DNA of 64,000 nucleotides from Massilia sp. W12 (GCF_037300705.1 NZ_CP147776.1:3162001-3226000); one strand, 5' to 3'. Positions 8,865 through 18,058 are shown, numbered from the stretch's first letter. Notes: generated from the sequence alone by a model not told the origin. Numbers and translations are program-made.

Positions 8865-10295
8865 ATGCCGGATTTTTACAATGAAATGTATGAAGATGCG
8901 GCCAACGCGGTGTTGCGCTCGCATTATGCGGATTTTTCCAGCTGGCTCGCCGAACAATCCGCCGCCACCCTGGCCAGCAAACGGGCGGAGGCGGATTTGC
9001 TGTTCCGCCGCGTCGGCATCACCTTTGCCGTATATGGCAATGAGGCCGGGACAGAGCGCCTGATTCCTTTCGATATGATTCCGCGCATTATTCCAGCCTC
9101 GGAATGGCAAATTCTGTATCGCGGTTTGCAACAGCGGGTGCAGGCGCTGAATATGTTCATTCACGATATTTATCATGAGCAGAATATCGTGCGCGCCGGG
9201 ATTATTGATGCTGAGCGCATTCTCGGCAATGCGCAATACCGGCGCGAAATGCTGGGCGTGAATGTGGCTTCGGATATTTATGCGCATATCGCCGGGATTG
9301 ATATTGTGCGCGCCAACCATGATGGCAAGCAGGGACAGTTTTTTGTGCTGGAAGATAATTTGCGGGTGCCTTCCGGCGTCTCTTATATGCTGGAAGACCG
9401 CAAAATGATGATGCGCTTATTCCCCGAACTGTTTGAACGCAACCGGATTGCGCCGGTGGCGCATTTCCCCGATTTGCTGCTGGACAATCTGCGCAGCGTG
9501 GCGCCGATCGGCGTCACCAACCCGACCGTGGTGGTGATGACGCCGGGCATGTATAACTCGGCTTATTTTGAGCATGCTTTCTTAGCCCAGCAAATGGGCG
9601 TCGAACTGGTTGAGGGACAGGATTTATTCGTCAAGGATGATGTGGTGTATATGCGCACCACGCGCGGGCCGCAGCGGGTGGATGTGATTTACCGCCGGAT
9701 TGATGATGATTTCCTCGATCCTGAAGCGTTCCGTCCCGATTCTTCACTCGGGGTGCGCGGTTTGCTCTCGGCGTACCGCGCTGGCCGCGTCACGCTGGCG
9801 AATGCAATTGGCACCGGGGTTGCGGATGACAAGTCGATTTACCCGCTGGTGCCGGAGATGATCCGTTTTTATCTGGATGAAGATGCGATTTTGTCGAATG
9901 TGCCAACCTGGCAATGTCACAAAGCGGATGAATTGTCGTATGTGCTGGCGCATCTGCCTGAGCTGGTGGTGAAAGAAGTGCACGGGGCCGGCGGCTATGG
10001 CATGTTGGTCGGGCCTGCCGCCAGCAAGCAGGAAATCGAAGATTTCCGCGCCCGCTTGCTGGCCAATCCGGGCGGCTATATCGCACAACCCACGCTGGCC
10101 TTGTCTTCCTGTCCCACTTTTGTGGAATCCGGCGTGGCCCCGCGCCATGTGGATCTGCGTCCCTTTGTCTTGTCCGGCAAGCAGATCACCATGGTTCCGG
10201 GCGGCTTGACCAGAGTCGCTTTGACCGAAGGTTCGCTGGTGGTGAATTCTTCGCAAGGCGGCGGCACCAAAGATACCTGGATATTGGAGAACTGA
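8865..10295 (+). CDS. Circularly permuted type 2 ATP-grasp protein (stand-alone)
   Basis: The 476-residue protein starts at ATG 8865, preceded by AAGGATGAG; a GTG at 8850 overlaps the previous gene but is less likely. The sequence follows the DUF404/DUF407 pattern of circularly permuted ATP-grasp ligases: FDMIPRIIPASEWQ, LEDNLRVPSGVSYMLEDRK, VVMTPGMYNSAYFEHAFLAQ, YRRIDDDFLDPEAF, and a C-terminal SSQGGGTKDTW. It parallels the N-terminal half of the 5381 gene. A predicted ATP-dependent amidoligase, paired with the alpha-E protein encoded 2 bp downstream. Confidence 0.92.
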   Translation: MPDFYNEMYEDAANAVLRSHYADFSSWLAEQSAATLASKRAEADLLFRRVGITFAVYGNEAGTERLIPFDMIPRIIPASEWQILYRGLQQRVQALNMFIHDIYHEQNIVRAGIIDAERILGNAQYRREMLGVNVASDIYAHIAGIDIVRANHDGKQGQFFVLEDNLRVPSGVSYMLEDRKMMMRLFPELFERNRIAPVAHFPDLLLDNLRSVAPIGVTNPTVVVMTPGMYNSAYFEHAFLAQQMGVELVEGQDLFVKDDVVYMRTTRGPQRVDVIYRRIDDDFLDPEAFRPDSSLGVRGLLSAYRAGRVTLANAIGTGVADDKSIYPLVPEMIRFYLDEDAILSNVPTWQCHKADELSYVLAHLPELVVKEVHGAGGYGMLVGPAASKQEIEDFRARLLANPGGYIAQPTLALSSCPTFVESGVAPRHVDLRPFVLSGKQITMVPGGLTRVALTEGSLVVNSSQGGGTKDTWILEN

Positions 10296-10297
10296 GC

Positions 10298-11248
10298 ATG
10301 TTGAGCCGAACCGCAGATCATTTATTCTGGATGGCGCGCTACACCGAGCGCGCTGAAAACACCGCGCGCATGCTGGATGTGACATTTCAGGCCGCCCTGC
10401 TGCCACAGGGCAATGAGGCGGCGCGCCGCAGCTGGCAGGCGGTGCTGGGCATTTCCGATTTGCAGGCGGCGTATGACGCCGCATATGACAAGGTGTCGGG
10501 CAAGCATGTGCTGGATTTTGTTGTGCGTGAGCGCAGCAACCCGAGTTCGATCGCCGCCTGTTTAAGCTGTGCGCGCGAAAATGCGCGTGCAGTGCGCGGC
10601 AGTCTGACCACCGAGGTGTGGGAGACGCTCAACACCACCTGGCTGGAACTCAACAGCCAGTTATCCGCTGGCGTGATGCATAAAGATCCGGGCAATTTCT
10701 TTGAGTGGGTGAAATACCGCTCGCATCTGTTTCGCGGCGTGCTGATCGGCACCATGCTCAAAGATGAGGCGTTTTACTTTTCCCGCCTGGGCACCTTTTT
10801 GGAGCGCGCTGACAATACCGCGCGCATTCTGGATGTGAAATTTCACGCCCAGCCGCATGCCGAGGGGCGGGACGAACCTGATCCGCGTGATTTTTATTAC
10901 TGGGCTGCGCTGTTGCGCTCGGTGTCAGCGTTTGAAATTTACCGCCGCGTATATCGCGATGTGATCACGCCGGCCAAAGTGGCGGAATTGTTGATGCTGC
11001 GCCACGATATGCCGCGTTCGCTGCTGGCCTGCCTGGCCGAGGTGAATGACAATCTGAGCCGGGTGGCGAATGACGCTTCGGCCGACACTGAACGCTTCGC
11101 CGGGCGCTTGCATGCGGATTTGAAATATGCGCGGATTGATGAGATTTTGAGCGAAGGCTTGCATGCCTATCTGACGCGCTTTTTAGAGCGCACGTTTGAG
11201 CTGGGCAACCGCATCAGCCGCGATTTTCTGGTGCCGGGCGGCAATTGA
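10298..11248 (+). CDS. Alpha-E domain-containing protein (DUF403)
   Basis: This 316-residue, mostly helical protein opens with the alpha-E hallmark LSRTADHLFWMARYTERAEN and repeats a similar helix in the middle (FYFSRLGTFLERADNTARIL). It starts 2 bp after the ATP-grasp stop, so translation is probably coupled. Alpha-E proteins have no assigned activity; they almost always accompany this ATP-grasp family and are thought to be a partner or substrate-holding subunit. It is a separate copy of the module fused at the C-terminus of the 5381 gene. Confidence 0.92.
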   Translation: MLSRTADHLFWMARYTERAENTARMLDVTFQAALLPQGNEAARRSWQAVLGISDLQAAYDAAYDKVSGKHVLDFVVRERSNPSSIAACLSCARENARAVRGSLTTEVWETLNTTWLELNSQLSAGVMHKDPGNFFEWVKYRSHLFRGVLIGTMLKDEAFYFSRLGTFLERADNTARILDVKFHAQPHAEGRDEPDPRDFYYWAALLRSVSAFEIYRRVYRDVITPAKVAELLMLRHDMPRSLLACLAEVNDNLSRVANDASADTERFAGRLHADLKYARIDEILSEGLHAYLTRFLERTFELGNRISRDFLVPGGN

Positions 11249-11261
11249 TAAGGAGGCGGGC

Positions 11262-12080
11262 ATGACGTATTGCGTAGCCATGCGGCTGGACGCCGGCTTG
11301 GTGTTTTTAGCCGATTCGCGCACCAATGCCGGGGTCGATCATGTCGGCGCGTTTCGCAAGATGACGATTTGCGAAGTTCCGGGCGAGCGCGTGATCACAC
11401 TGATGACTTCCGGCAATCTCTCGATTTCACAATCGGTGCGGCAGTTGGTGACAGCCGATGCTGGCGCCAACAGCCGTTCGCTGTGGAATGTGAATTCGAT
11501 GTATGAGGCGGCGCAGTTGGTGGGCGATGCGATCCGCCAGGTGTTTGCGCGCGACGCCGCCGCGCTCTCCACTTTCGGCATTGATTTCAATATCGGCATG
11601 ATTTTGGGCGGCCAGATCAAAAATGAGCCGTGCCGCCTGTTTATGCTGTATTCCGCCGGCAATTTTATTGAGGCGCAACGCGAAAATCCGTATTTCCAGA
11701 TTGGCGAAGCCAAGTACGGCAAACCGATTATCGACCGCGTGGTGACGCCTTCGACGGCGCTCGATGAGGCGGCCAAGTGCGCCCTGATTTCCATGGATTC
11801 CACCCTGCGCTCGAATATCTCGGTCGGCATGCCGCTCGATTTATTGGTGTATCAGGCCGACAGCCTGCGGGTGGAGCGCTTTGTGACGCTGGATGAAAAC
11901 AATCAGTACTTTGCGATGATCCGCAAATCCTGGGGCCAGAATCTGCGCCAGGTGTTTGAAAATCTGCAAAACCCGCTCTGGCATGGCGATCCGGCGCAAT
12001 GGCCGAATGCCCTGACTGCGGATTGGGAAGGCAATCGCGATGTGCATTTACAACGTCCGCCGCCAGCCGCCCCATACTAA
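11262..12080 (+). CDS. Proteasome-type protease of the Anbu family
   Basis: ATG 11262 follows AAGGAGGCGGGC and gives 272 residues. Removal of Met exposes Thr2 (MTYCVAMRLDAGLVFLADSR), the N-terminal nucleophile expected of an Ntn-hydrolase; an upstream in-frame ATG would bury it. The rest follows the Anbu (HslV-related, ancestral beta subunit) family, including DSRTNAGVDHVG, LMTSGNLSISQSV and an NIGMILGGQI core. Anbu proteins assemble into open helical ring-like structures, but their proteolytic activity is unproven. The gene closes the six-gene operon, which is the classic setting for Anbu. Confidence 0.93.
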   Translation: MTYCVAMRLDAGLVFLADSRTNAGVDHVGAFRKMTICEVPGERVITLMTSGNLSISQSVRQLVTADAGANSRSLWNVNSMYEAAQLVGDAIRQVFARDAAALSTFGIDFNIGMILGGQIKNEPCRLFMLYSAGNFIEAQRENPYFQIGEAKYGKPIIDRVVTPSTALDEAAKCALISMDSTLRSNISVGMPLDLLVYQADSLRVERFVTLDENNQYFAMIRKSWGQNLRQVFENLQNPLWHGDPAQWPNALTADWEGNRDVHLQRPPPAAPY

Positions 12081-12338
12081 GCCCGCCACCTTCACTTTGA
12101 TTTCACTATCCGCATTGCGGCTGATAATATGAAAAGACTCTGGCAGCTTGCCGGGGTGAGCGTATCGCAGCGGTAAATCTGCAGCAGTGGGCGAGAAATT
12201 GCCTGCGCTGCCGTTTTTTGCGCTGGTTTTCTCACGCCGCCGGCTTGCCAAGGCACAAGCGCGCTGCTTGCCTCCGCATTTGCCCCTGCGGCGCTGTGTA
12301 TGACGTGTTGTGCTTGTCTTTTGATAGAGGAAGCCCGT

Positions 12339-14132
12339 ATGCAACTGTCATTGAAAAACCGCTTGATCGCCCTGTGCGCAAGCATTCTGGCGCTGGCGCT
12401 GTTGGTCTTGGCCGGCGCCAATTTTCTGCTCAATAAAAACGCGACTGAAGAAAATATCAGCACGCAAATGCAAGCGCAGTTGCACAGCAATGTGGCGCTG
12501 CTGACCGAATGGGCGCGCGCGCGGCGTTTGATTGTCGCTTCGCTCAAAACGGTGGCCACCGGCGGCGATCCGCTGCCCTTCATCAAACAGGCGCAAGCCG
12601 CCGGCGGTTTTGATGACGCCTATATCGGTTACCCGGATAAAACCACGATTGCGCCACACCCCATGCCCGCCGGCTATGACCCGACGATCCGCCCCTGGTA
12701 CAGCAAAGCGGTGAAGAATGGCGCGCCGATCGTCACGGCGCCTTATGTTGACGCCACCACCGGCAAACTGGTGGTGACGTTTGCCGAGCCGATGAGCGAA
12801 GGCGGCAGCCTGAAAGCTGTGCTGGCGGGCGATGTGCTGCTCGACACCGTGATCAAGAATGTGGGTGCGATCCGCCCTACCCCCTCTTCCTACGCGATGC
12901 TGGTCGAGACCAGCGGCTTGATCATCGCCCATCCTGACGCCAAGCTGGCCTTAAAACAGGTTGGCGAATTTGATCCGGCTTTGAATATGGATTTGGTGCG
13001 CAAGCTGGAAAAACAAAGCGCCGGACACACTTTGCGCTTAAAGGAGCGCGACGTGCGGCTGTTTGCGCGCCCGGTGGAAGGCACTGACTGGCTGCTTCTG
13101 ATTGCGCTCGATGAGAGCGAGGCGCAAGCCAGTCTGCGCCAGCAAATCGCCAGTTCCGCCCTGATCACCCTGCTGGCGCTGGCGGCGATGGTGGGGATTT
13201 TATGGCTGAGTTTGAGCCACAGCCTGCAACGTCTGGTGCTGGTGCGCGATGCGCTGGAAGATATCGCTTCCGGTCATGGCGATTTGAGCCGCCGCCTGGA
13301 TGCGCATGGCAGCGATGAAGTGGCGCAAATCGCACTGGCGTTCAATCATTTCACCGACAAAATCGCCGGCGTCTTAAAGCAGGTGCGCAAAACCAGTGAA
13401 TCAGTACGCCACGCTTCGGCGGAAATCGCCAGCGGCAACGCCGATTTGTCTGCGCGCACCGAGTCGCAAGCCAGCTCGCTGCAGCAAACCGCAAGTTCGA
13501 TGATGGAAATGACGGAATCGGTGAAACAAAACGCGGAAAATGCGCGCGAAGTGAATAAGCTGGCCGAAGACGCTTCCCATGTCGCCTCTGAGGGCGGCGA
13601 TGCGGTGATGCGGGTGGTGGAAACCATGGGCGCGATCAAGCAAAGCTCCAGCAAGATTGCGGAAATCATCAGCGTGATCGACGGGATTGCTTTCCAGACC
13701 AATATTCTGGCCTTGAATGCGGCGGTGGAAGCGGCGCGCGCCGGCGAACAGGGGCGCGGCTTTGCCGTGGTGGCGGGCGAGGTGCGCAGTCTGGCCCAGC
13801 GCAGCGCGGCGGCGGCCAAAGAGATCAAGAGTTTGATCAGCACCTCCAGTGAGCAGGTGGAATCCGGGGCCAAGGTGGTGAATGTGGCGGGAACCACGAT
13901 TGCCAATGTGGTGCAGGCGATTACCCGGGTGGCGGATATCATCGGCGAGATTTCCAACGCCAGCACCGCGCAAAGCGATGGGATTGAGGAAATCAGCCGC
14001 GCCGTGACGCAGATGGATGAAATGACGCAGCAAAATTCCGCCCTGGTCGAAGAATCCGCCGCCGCAGCGGAAAGTCTGCGCGATTTGTCGGCGCAATTGG
14101 CCGATGCGGTGGCGCAATTCCAACTCGAATAG
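12339..14132 (+). CDS. Methyl-accepting chemotaxis protein with periplasmic Cache sensor
   Basis: ATG 12339 follows GAGGAAG and yields 597 residues. A first membrane helix (about 11-33) precedes a periplasmic Cache-like domain with the [14 protein letters not shown] and [18 protein letters not shown] pattern. A second helix (about residues 283-305), a HAMP linker and a class 36H-type signalling domain follow. The kinase-contact hairpin tip [20 protein letters not shown] is intact. It has no CheR-docking pentapeptide at its C-terminus (ends AQFQLE). Cache domains bind amino acids, carboxylates and similar small ligands; the ligand here is unknown. No che genes are nearby. Confidence 0.93.
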   Translation: MQLSLKNRLIALCASILALALLVLAGANFLLNKNATEENISTQMQAQLHSNVALLTEWARARRLIVASLKTVATGGDPLPFIKQAQAAGGFDDAYIGYPDKTTIAPHPMPAGYDPTIRPWYSKAVKNGAPIVTAPYVDATTGKLVVTFAEPMSEGGSLKAVLAGDVLLDTVIKNVGAIRPTPSSYAMLVETSGLIIAHPDAKLALKQVGEFDPALNMDLVRKLEKQSAGHTLRLKERDVRLFARPVEGTDWLLLIALDESEAQASLRQQIASSALITLLALAAMVGILWLSLSHSLQRLVLVRDALEDIASGHGDLSRRLDAHGSDEVAQIALAFNHFTDKIAGVLKQVRKTSESVRHASAEIASGNADLSARTESQASSLQQTASSMMEMTESVKQNAENAREVNKLAEDASHVASEGGDAVMRVVETMGAIKQSSSKIAEIISVIDGIAFQTNILALNAAVEAARAGEQGRGFAVVAGEVRSLAQRSAAAAKEIKSLISTSSEQVESGAKVVNVAGTTIANVVQAITRVADIIGEISNASTAQSDGIEEISRAVTQMDEMTQQNSALVEESAAAAESLRDLSAQLADAVAQFQLE

Positions 14133-14752
14133 CGCCGCCGGCCCGGGCCGGTTTTGCCGGCCTGGGCAAGCGAGGATTGCTTTTGTTACAAAATCAGCGG
14201 GTTTCAGTAGCAGTAAAGCAACAGACTTATCGATACGGCTTGCCTTTTCCCCTCAGTCACTCCAGCATATTGCCAGCTAAGGCGTGCGCAAGAAGTGTAA
14301 CAAATCTTGTTAAAACAGAACTTGTTTTGCCGCTTCCTGTCTGTTAGCACAAGAGAATACATGCATTCCCTGCTTTATTGCGCAGTAAAGCCAGCATAAC
14401 TGGCGCTAATAATTTGATCGAATAATCTGCGCATACAAAGGTCAGGCAGTGGCGTTTGAAATGTAACATTGGTTTTCACCGCTCCCCTTGCCAGGCGATC
14501 CCGGCTACCATGGGCCGCGTGGGCAAAAAAGGGACAAAAAGGTCTCTTATGTCGTACTAGCAGCTGTGTATCCATGTGACACACAACCGCCAGGCATAAA
14601 TGTATGCTGGTTTTATTGAAGTCCGTTAAGCGGACACAACGGTGAGCGTTTTACGTTTTCCGCAGGCAGTCTGCAGCAAAATACTGCAGACAAATGAGCA
14701 GCGCGGCCAGCAGTGGACGCGCTCTATGTTGAGCATACTTACCCATTGATCT
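14133..14752. other. 620-bp intergenic spacer, AT-rich in the middle
   Basis: The spacer separates the chemoreceptor from the winged-helix gene. Just after the receptor a GC-rich inverted repeat (GGCCGG-TTTTG-CCGGCC) may help end transcription but lacks a T-run. Further on lie GTCCG-TTAAG-CGGAC (14622-14636) and a stronger 8-bp palindrome described separately. No convincing coding sequence was seen. Confidence 0.4.
14669..14691. promoter_or_regulatory. Perfect inverted repeat upstream of winged-helix regulator
   Basis: GTCTGCAG (14669-14676), a 7-nt spacer, and CTGCAGAC (14684-14691) form a perfect 8-bp inverted repeat ending 61 bp before the ATG of the downstream DNA-binding protein. Its position fits an operator, possibly for autoregulation. 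A role as an RNA hairpin is equally open. It has no T-run, so it is not a terminator. Confidence 0.4.
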
Positions 14753-15268
14753 ATGCAATCCGAAGCTACCACGACTCCAGAAGCGAACAACACCTCGGTC
14801 GCCGCACGGCGCATCCAGAACCTGTTGAACCTGATCGAGCACTTCCAGACCCATGAAATGATTCTGGATGAAGTCGCCGAATTTTTAGGTTTCACCCGTT
14901 CCGGCGCACAAAAATACGTGCAAACCCTGCGTGATGCCGGGGTGATCGAGTTGGCGCGCCACATCGAAGGCAACGGCACGAGCCAAGGCAAGGCGGTTTA
15001 CCGCATTGGGCGCGATCCTGAAAAGATCAACGAATTCCGCACCGGCTTGACCCAGCCGAAAAAAGCCGGCGCCGGGCAAAACCGCCGCAAAGCCGGCGCC
15101 GAACATGGCATGCACGGCGTGCCGATGGCCGGCGAAGGCCGTCAATTCCATATCCTGGCTGATGACACGCATTATGCAATCCGCCTGCACCGCGCGCCGG
15201 TGCAACGTGATCCGCTGGTGGAAGCCTTTTTCGGCGCGCCGAAAACCAAAAGCTCCGCCGTGCAGTAA
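14753..15268 (+). CDS. Winged helix-turn-helix DNA-binding protein, probable transcriptional regulator
   Basis: The 171-residue protein has an N-terminal winged-helix fold (about residues 15-85): helix RRIQNLLNLIEHFQ, then DEVAEFLGFTRSGAQKYVQT as helix-turn-helix, and a wing with GTSQGKAVYRIG. The C-terminal half is basic and disordered-looking (KKAGAGQNRRKAG), then ends with a short conserved-looking tail (FHILADDTHYAIRLHRAPVQ). It is not LysR, TetR or any family I can name. The ATG has only a weak upstream ribosome site. It is transcribed toward dgkA and ends at a stem-loop. Confidence 0.7.
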   Translation: MQSEATTTPEANNTSVAARRIQNLLNLIEHFQTHEMILDEVAEFLGFTRSGAQKYVQTLRDAGVIELARHIEGNGTSQGKAVYRIGRDPEKINEFRTGLTQPKKAGAGQNRRKAGAEHGMHGVPMAGEGRQFHILADDTHYAIRLHRAPVQRDPLVEAFFGAPKTKSSAVQ

Positions 15269-15281
15269 AGCGGGGTTTGCT

Positions 15282-15313
15282 TGAAACGGGCCAGCCGCCG
15301 CCAGCCCGTTTCA
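15282..15313. terminator. Stem-loop between convergent genes
   Basis: TGAAACGGGC (15282-15291) and GCCCGTTTCA (15304-15313) form a perfect 10-bp stem with a 12-nt loop, 13 bp after the winged-helix gene stop and 72 bp from the end of convergent dgkA. There is no T-run on either strand. It may protect transcript ends or act with Rho rather than as a classic intrinsic terminator. Confidence 0.5.
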
Positions 15314-15385
15314 GCTGCATCAGCCAATCTATTCAAACAGGCGGCGCAATTCCGCAGGCCTTCCCACATCCCGCGCCAGCCCGCC

Positions 15386-15781
15386 TCAGGCAAAGCGGTT
15401 GTACAACACCACCGCCCAAGTCGCCACCACCAGCAAAATACTCAGCAGCACGGCGGCTGAACCAAAGTCCTTGGCGTTTTTTGAAAGCGGATGGCGCTCC
15501 AGCGAAACGCGGTCCACCACTGCCTCAATTGCTGAATTCAGCAATTCCACAATCAACACCAGAATCAGGACGGCAATCAAGACCAGTTTTTGAAACGCCG
15601 ACACCGGCAGCAACAGCGCAATGATCGTGCCGGCGATCACCAGCGCCAATTCCTGGCGGAAGGCGTGCTCATGCAAGCAAGCCTGCTTCAAACCATCCAT
15701 CGAATAGAAAAATGCGGAAAAAATGCGCCGCAATCCACTCTTGCTTTTAAATTCACTCTTTGCTTGGGGTTCTGTACTCAT
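15386..15781 (-). CDS. dgkA: Diacylglycerol kinase (prokaryotic DgkA type)
   Basis: The 131-residue integral membrane protein is the normal size for DgkA. It carries the signature ELLNSAIEAVVDR followed by KNAKDFGSAAVLLS, with three hydrophobic helices at about 45-65, 67-88 and 105-127. DgkA phosphorylates diacylglycerol with ATP to phosphatidic acid in the inner membrane and recycles diacylglycerol left over from periplasmic glucan or lipid modification. It starts only 6 bp after the end of lutB, so it may be transcribed with lutAB although the functions are unrelated. Confidence 0.95.
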   Translation of the reverse strand: MSTEPQAKSEFKSKSGLRRIFSAFFYSMDGLKQACLHEHAFRQELALVIAGTIIALLLPVSAFQKLVLIAVLILVLIVELLNSAIEAVVDRVSLERHPLSKNAKDFGSAAVLLSILLVVATWAVVLYNRFA

Positions 15782-15787
15782 ACATCC

Positions 15788-17218
15788 TCATTGTTTTGCT
15801 GTCCGCTTACGCCGCGCCGCCTGCCAGGCTGCGGCAGCGGCGCCGTCCGGCGCGCGCATATCTCTTTGTGCGCGCCAGCCGCTGGCGATGGGTAAGTGGC
15901 GGATCATACCATGCGGCCCGGCAATCAATCTCAACACAGCGGATGCTCCGCGCACAAACAGCCGGTACAGACGCGGCTGGCGCGCCAGCCAGGCCCAGGC
16001 CGCGAGCCAGGCGCGCTCGCTGCGCGGGCGCAAGCCTTGCGCGAATTGCATTTCCCGCAATTTACGCAGTAATTCCGGCAACGGAATCTTAACCGGGCAC
16101 ACCACCTGGCATTCGCCGCACAGCGTGGCGGCTTGCGGCAAATCAGGGGCGGCATGCAAACCCTGAAACGCCGGCGTCAACACACTGCCCATCGGCCCCG
16201 GATACACCCAGCCATAGGCATGGCCGCCGATTTTTTGATACACCGGGCAATGGTTCATGCAAGCGCCGCAACGGATGCAGCGCAACATCTCGCGCAACTC
16301 AGTTTCCAGCAGGGCGCTGCGCCCGCCATCGAGCAGAATAAACACCATTTCCTGCGGCCCTTCCTGCGCGCCGGCGTCACGCGGGCCGCTCAACAGGCTG
16401 ACATAGTTGGAAATGCTTTGCCCGACAGCCGAGCGCGGCAGGAGGCGCAAAACGCTGGCCAGATCGGATAAGGTGGGCAAGACTTTTTCAATCCCGGCAA
16501 TCGCCACATGCAGGCGCGGTGCGAGCAAGGTGCACATGCCTTCATTCCCCTCGTTCGTCACCAGGGCCACCGAACCGGTTTCGGCAATCAGGAAATTGCC
16601 GCCGGTGACGCACATCTCCGCTGCCAGGAAATGCGGGCGCAAGGTTAGGCGCGCTTCGCGGGTCAAGGCGGGAATGTCGATTTCGCCGGGATGGCTGCTG
16701 CCATGCACCCGTTCAAACAGGCGCGCAATCTCTTCTTTGTCTTTATGCACCACCGGGGCCACGATATGGGATGGCGCTTCATTGTCATTGATCTGCAGAA
16801 TGTATTCACCCAGATCGCTCTCCAACACCTGCATGCCGGCGGCTTGCAAAACCGCATTCAAGCCGATTTCTTCACTCACCATGGATTTGGTTTTGACGAT
16901 TCTGCGCACCTGGCGCGCCTGCGCCAATTCGAGCACCATCTGCGCGGCCTGTTGTGGCGTTTCGGCATACAGCACTTGCGCGCCGCGCGCACGCGCCTGT
17001 TCTTCAAATATTTCCAGCCAGATATCGAGCTGATCCAGGGCGCGCTGCCGCATCGTCACCACGGCTTCACGCGTGGCTTCAAAATCCTCCAGCTCACGGA
17101 TGGATTGCGCCCTGCCCTGGACGAATTTGTCGGTGAGTTTGCGTAGATTGCGCTGCAATTGGGCGTCCGCCAGTTTTTCAGCTGCACGCGGTTTGAAATG
17201 CAAGGGATGGCTTTGCAT
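15788..17218 (-). CDS. lutB: Lactate utilisation iron-sulfur protein LutB
   Basis: The second of two adjacent ATGs (17218) sits at good spacing from AGGAGG and shares one base with the lutA stop. The 476-residue protein has an N-terminal LUD domain (about 60-290) with TGGNFLIAETGSVALVTNEG. Two 4Fe-4S cluster motifs follow: CIRCGACMNHCPVY, and LCGECQVVCPVKIP with one Cys fewer than a classic ferredoxin cluster. A DUF3390-type tail ends it. LutB works with LutA and LutC in oxidising L-lactate to pyruvate at the membrane. No lutC lies next to it; dgkA follows instead. Confidence 0.93.
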   Translation of the reverse strand: MQSHPLHFKPRAAEKLADAQLQRNLRKLTDKFVQGRAQSIRELEDFEATREAVVTMRQRALDQLDIWLEIFEEQARARGAQVLYAETPQQAAQMVLELAQARQVRRIVKTKSMVSEEIGLNAVLQAAGMQVLESDLGEYILQINDNEAPSHIVAPVVHKDKEEIARLFERVHGSSHPGEIDIPALTREARLTLRPHFLAAEMCVTGGNFLIAETGSVALVTNEGNEGMCTLLAPRLHVAIAGIEKVLPTLSDLASVLRLLPRSAVGQSISNYVSLLSGPRDAGAQEGPQEMVFILLDGGRSALLETELREMLRCIRCGACMNHCPVYQKIGGHAYGWVYPGPMGSVLTPAFQGLHAAPDLPQAATLCGECQVVCPVKIPLPELLRKLREMQFAQGLRPRSERAWLAAWAWLARQPRLYRLFVRGASAVLRLIAGPHGMIRHLPIASGWRAQRDMRAPDGAAAAAWQAARRKRTAKQ

Positions 17219-17949
17219 CATTCCTCCTGTCCAGCCAGGATTTGCGCGTAGTGCAGCACCGTCCCATCCTGGCCCTGGCGCCGCATACGCCCTTCAATAT
17301 GCAGCATGCAGCCGGTGTCGCCCATCACCAGCGCCGGCGCTGCTGTGGCGCTGTATTGCGCGCATTTTTCATCGCAGATAGCGGCGGAAATCTCGCCATA
17401 TTTCAAAGAAAACGCGCCACCGAAACCGCAACAGGCGCGGCTGTCGCGCATTTCCCTGATCTCGACGCCGGCTTGCTGCAGCAATTGGCGCGGGCCGGCG
17501 GCTATTCCCAGTTCGCGCAATCCGCTGCAACAATCGTGATAGGAAATGCTCTGCGGCTGATGGGGCGCGTGTTGCAGCGGCAGTCTTGGCGGGGCGGCGA
17601 CTTGCAGCAAGAATTCACTCAATTCGAGTATGCGCGGGGCCAGCGCGCGCCATTGCGCCAGTTCTTGCGGCTGATCTTTGAGCAATTCCTGATAGTGCAC
17701 GCGCAACATGCCGGCGCAAGAGCCGGAGGGCAAGACCACCCAATCATACCCTTGCAGAGCGGATAAGACTTGCTGCGCCAGGGCCAGCGCTGCAGGCCGC
17801 GCACCGCTGTTATATGCCGGCTGGCCACAGCAGGGAATATCGGGTATCTCCACCGTGCAGCCGGCGGCTTCCAGCAAAGCCAGGCTGGCCAGGCCGACTT
17901 GCGGCCTCATCATATCCACCAGACAGGTGGCAAACAGGGCGACCCGCAT
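17218..17949 (-). CDS. lutA: Lactate utilisation Fe-S oxidoreductase LutA
   Basis: The 243-residue protein is built from two CCG domains typical of LutA/GlpC/HdrB: the first around IPDIPCCGQPAYNSG, the second around YHDCCSGLRELG and RACCGFGGAFS. ATG 17949 is chosen over an adjacent GTG because GGGAAAAG precedes it at normal spacing. It binds non-classical Fe-S clusters and acts with LutB in L-lactate oxidation. The gene is divergent from an IclR regulator across a 144-bp region, which suggests that regulator controls lutAB. Confidence 0.93.
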   Translation of the reverse strand: MRVALFATCLVDMMRPQVGLASLALLEAAGCTVEIPDIPCCGQPAYNSGARPAALALAQQVLSALQGYDWVVLPSGSCAGMLRVHYQELLKDQPQELAQWRALAPRILELSEFLLQVAAPPRLPLQHAPHQPQSISYHDCCSGLRELGIAAGPRQLLQQAGVEIREMRDSRACCGFGGAFSLKYGEISAAICDEKCAQYSATAAPALVMGDTGCMLHIEGRMRRQGQDGTVLHYAQILAGQEE

Positions 17950-18047
17950 CACTTTTCCCTTTCTCTATGAGCATCAGCCCGATTATGCACGCGCTGTCTG
18001 ATTGCAGCGGACTTGCCACACAGATTTTCATGTAATAGCATTGATTT

Positions 18048-18058
18048 TCACATTGTGA
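18048..18058. promoter_or_regulatory. Palindromic site in the lutA-iclR divergent region
   Basis: TCACA-T-TGTGA is a perfect 11-bp palindrome 35 bp before the IclR start codon, preceded by TTGATT and followed by TATAAC. Its place between two divergent promoters fits an operator for the IclR-type regulator. It also resembles half of a CRP-like site. No well-spaced -35/-10 pair could be fixed. Confidence 0.35.

Noticed and set aside
12140-12215. Flagellar sigma-28 promoter for the first chemoreceptor
   Set aside because: A TAAA is present, but the expected GCCGATAA-like -10 does not follow at 15 bp.
13681-13830. Near-identical segments in the two chemoreceptors considered as gene conversion
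   Set aside because: The shared stretch is the universally conserved signalling tip, which explains the similarity.
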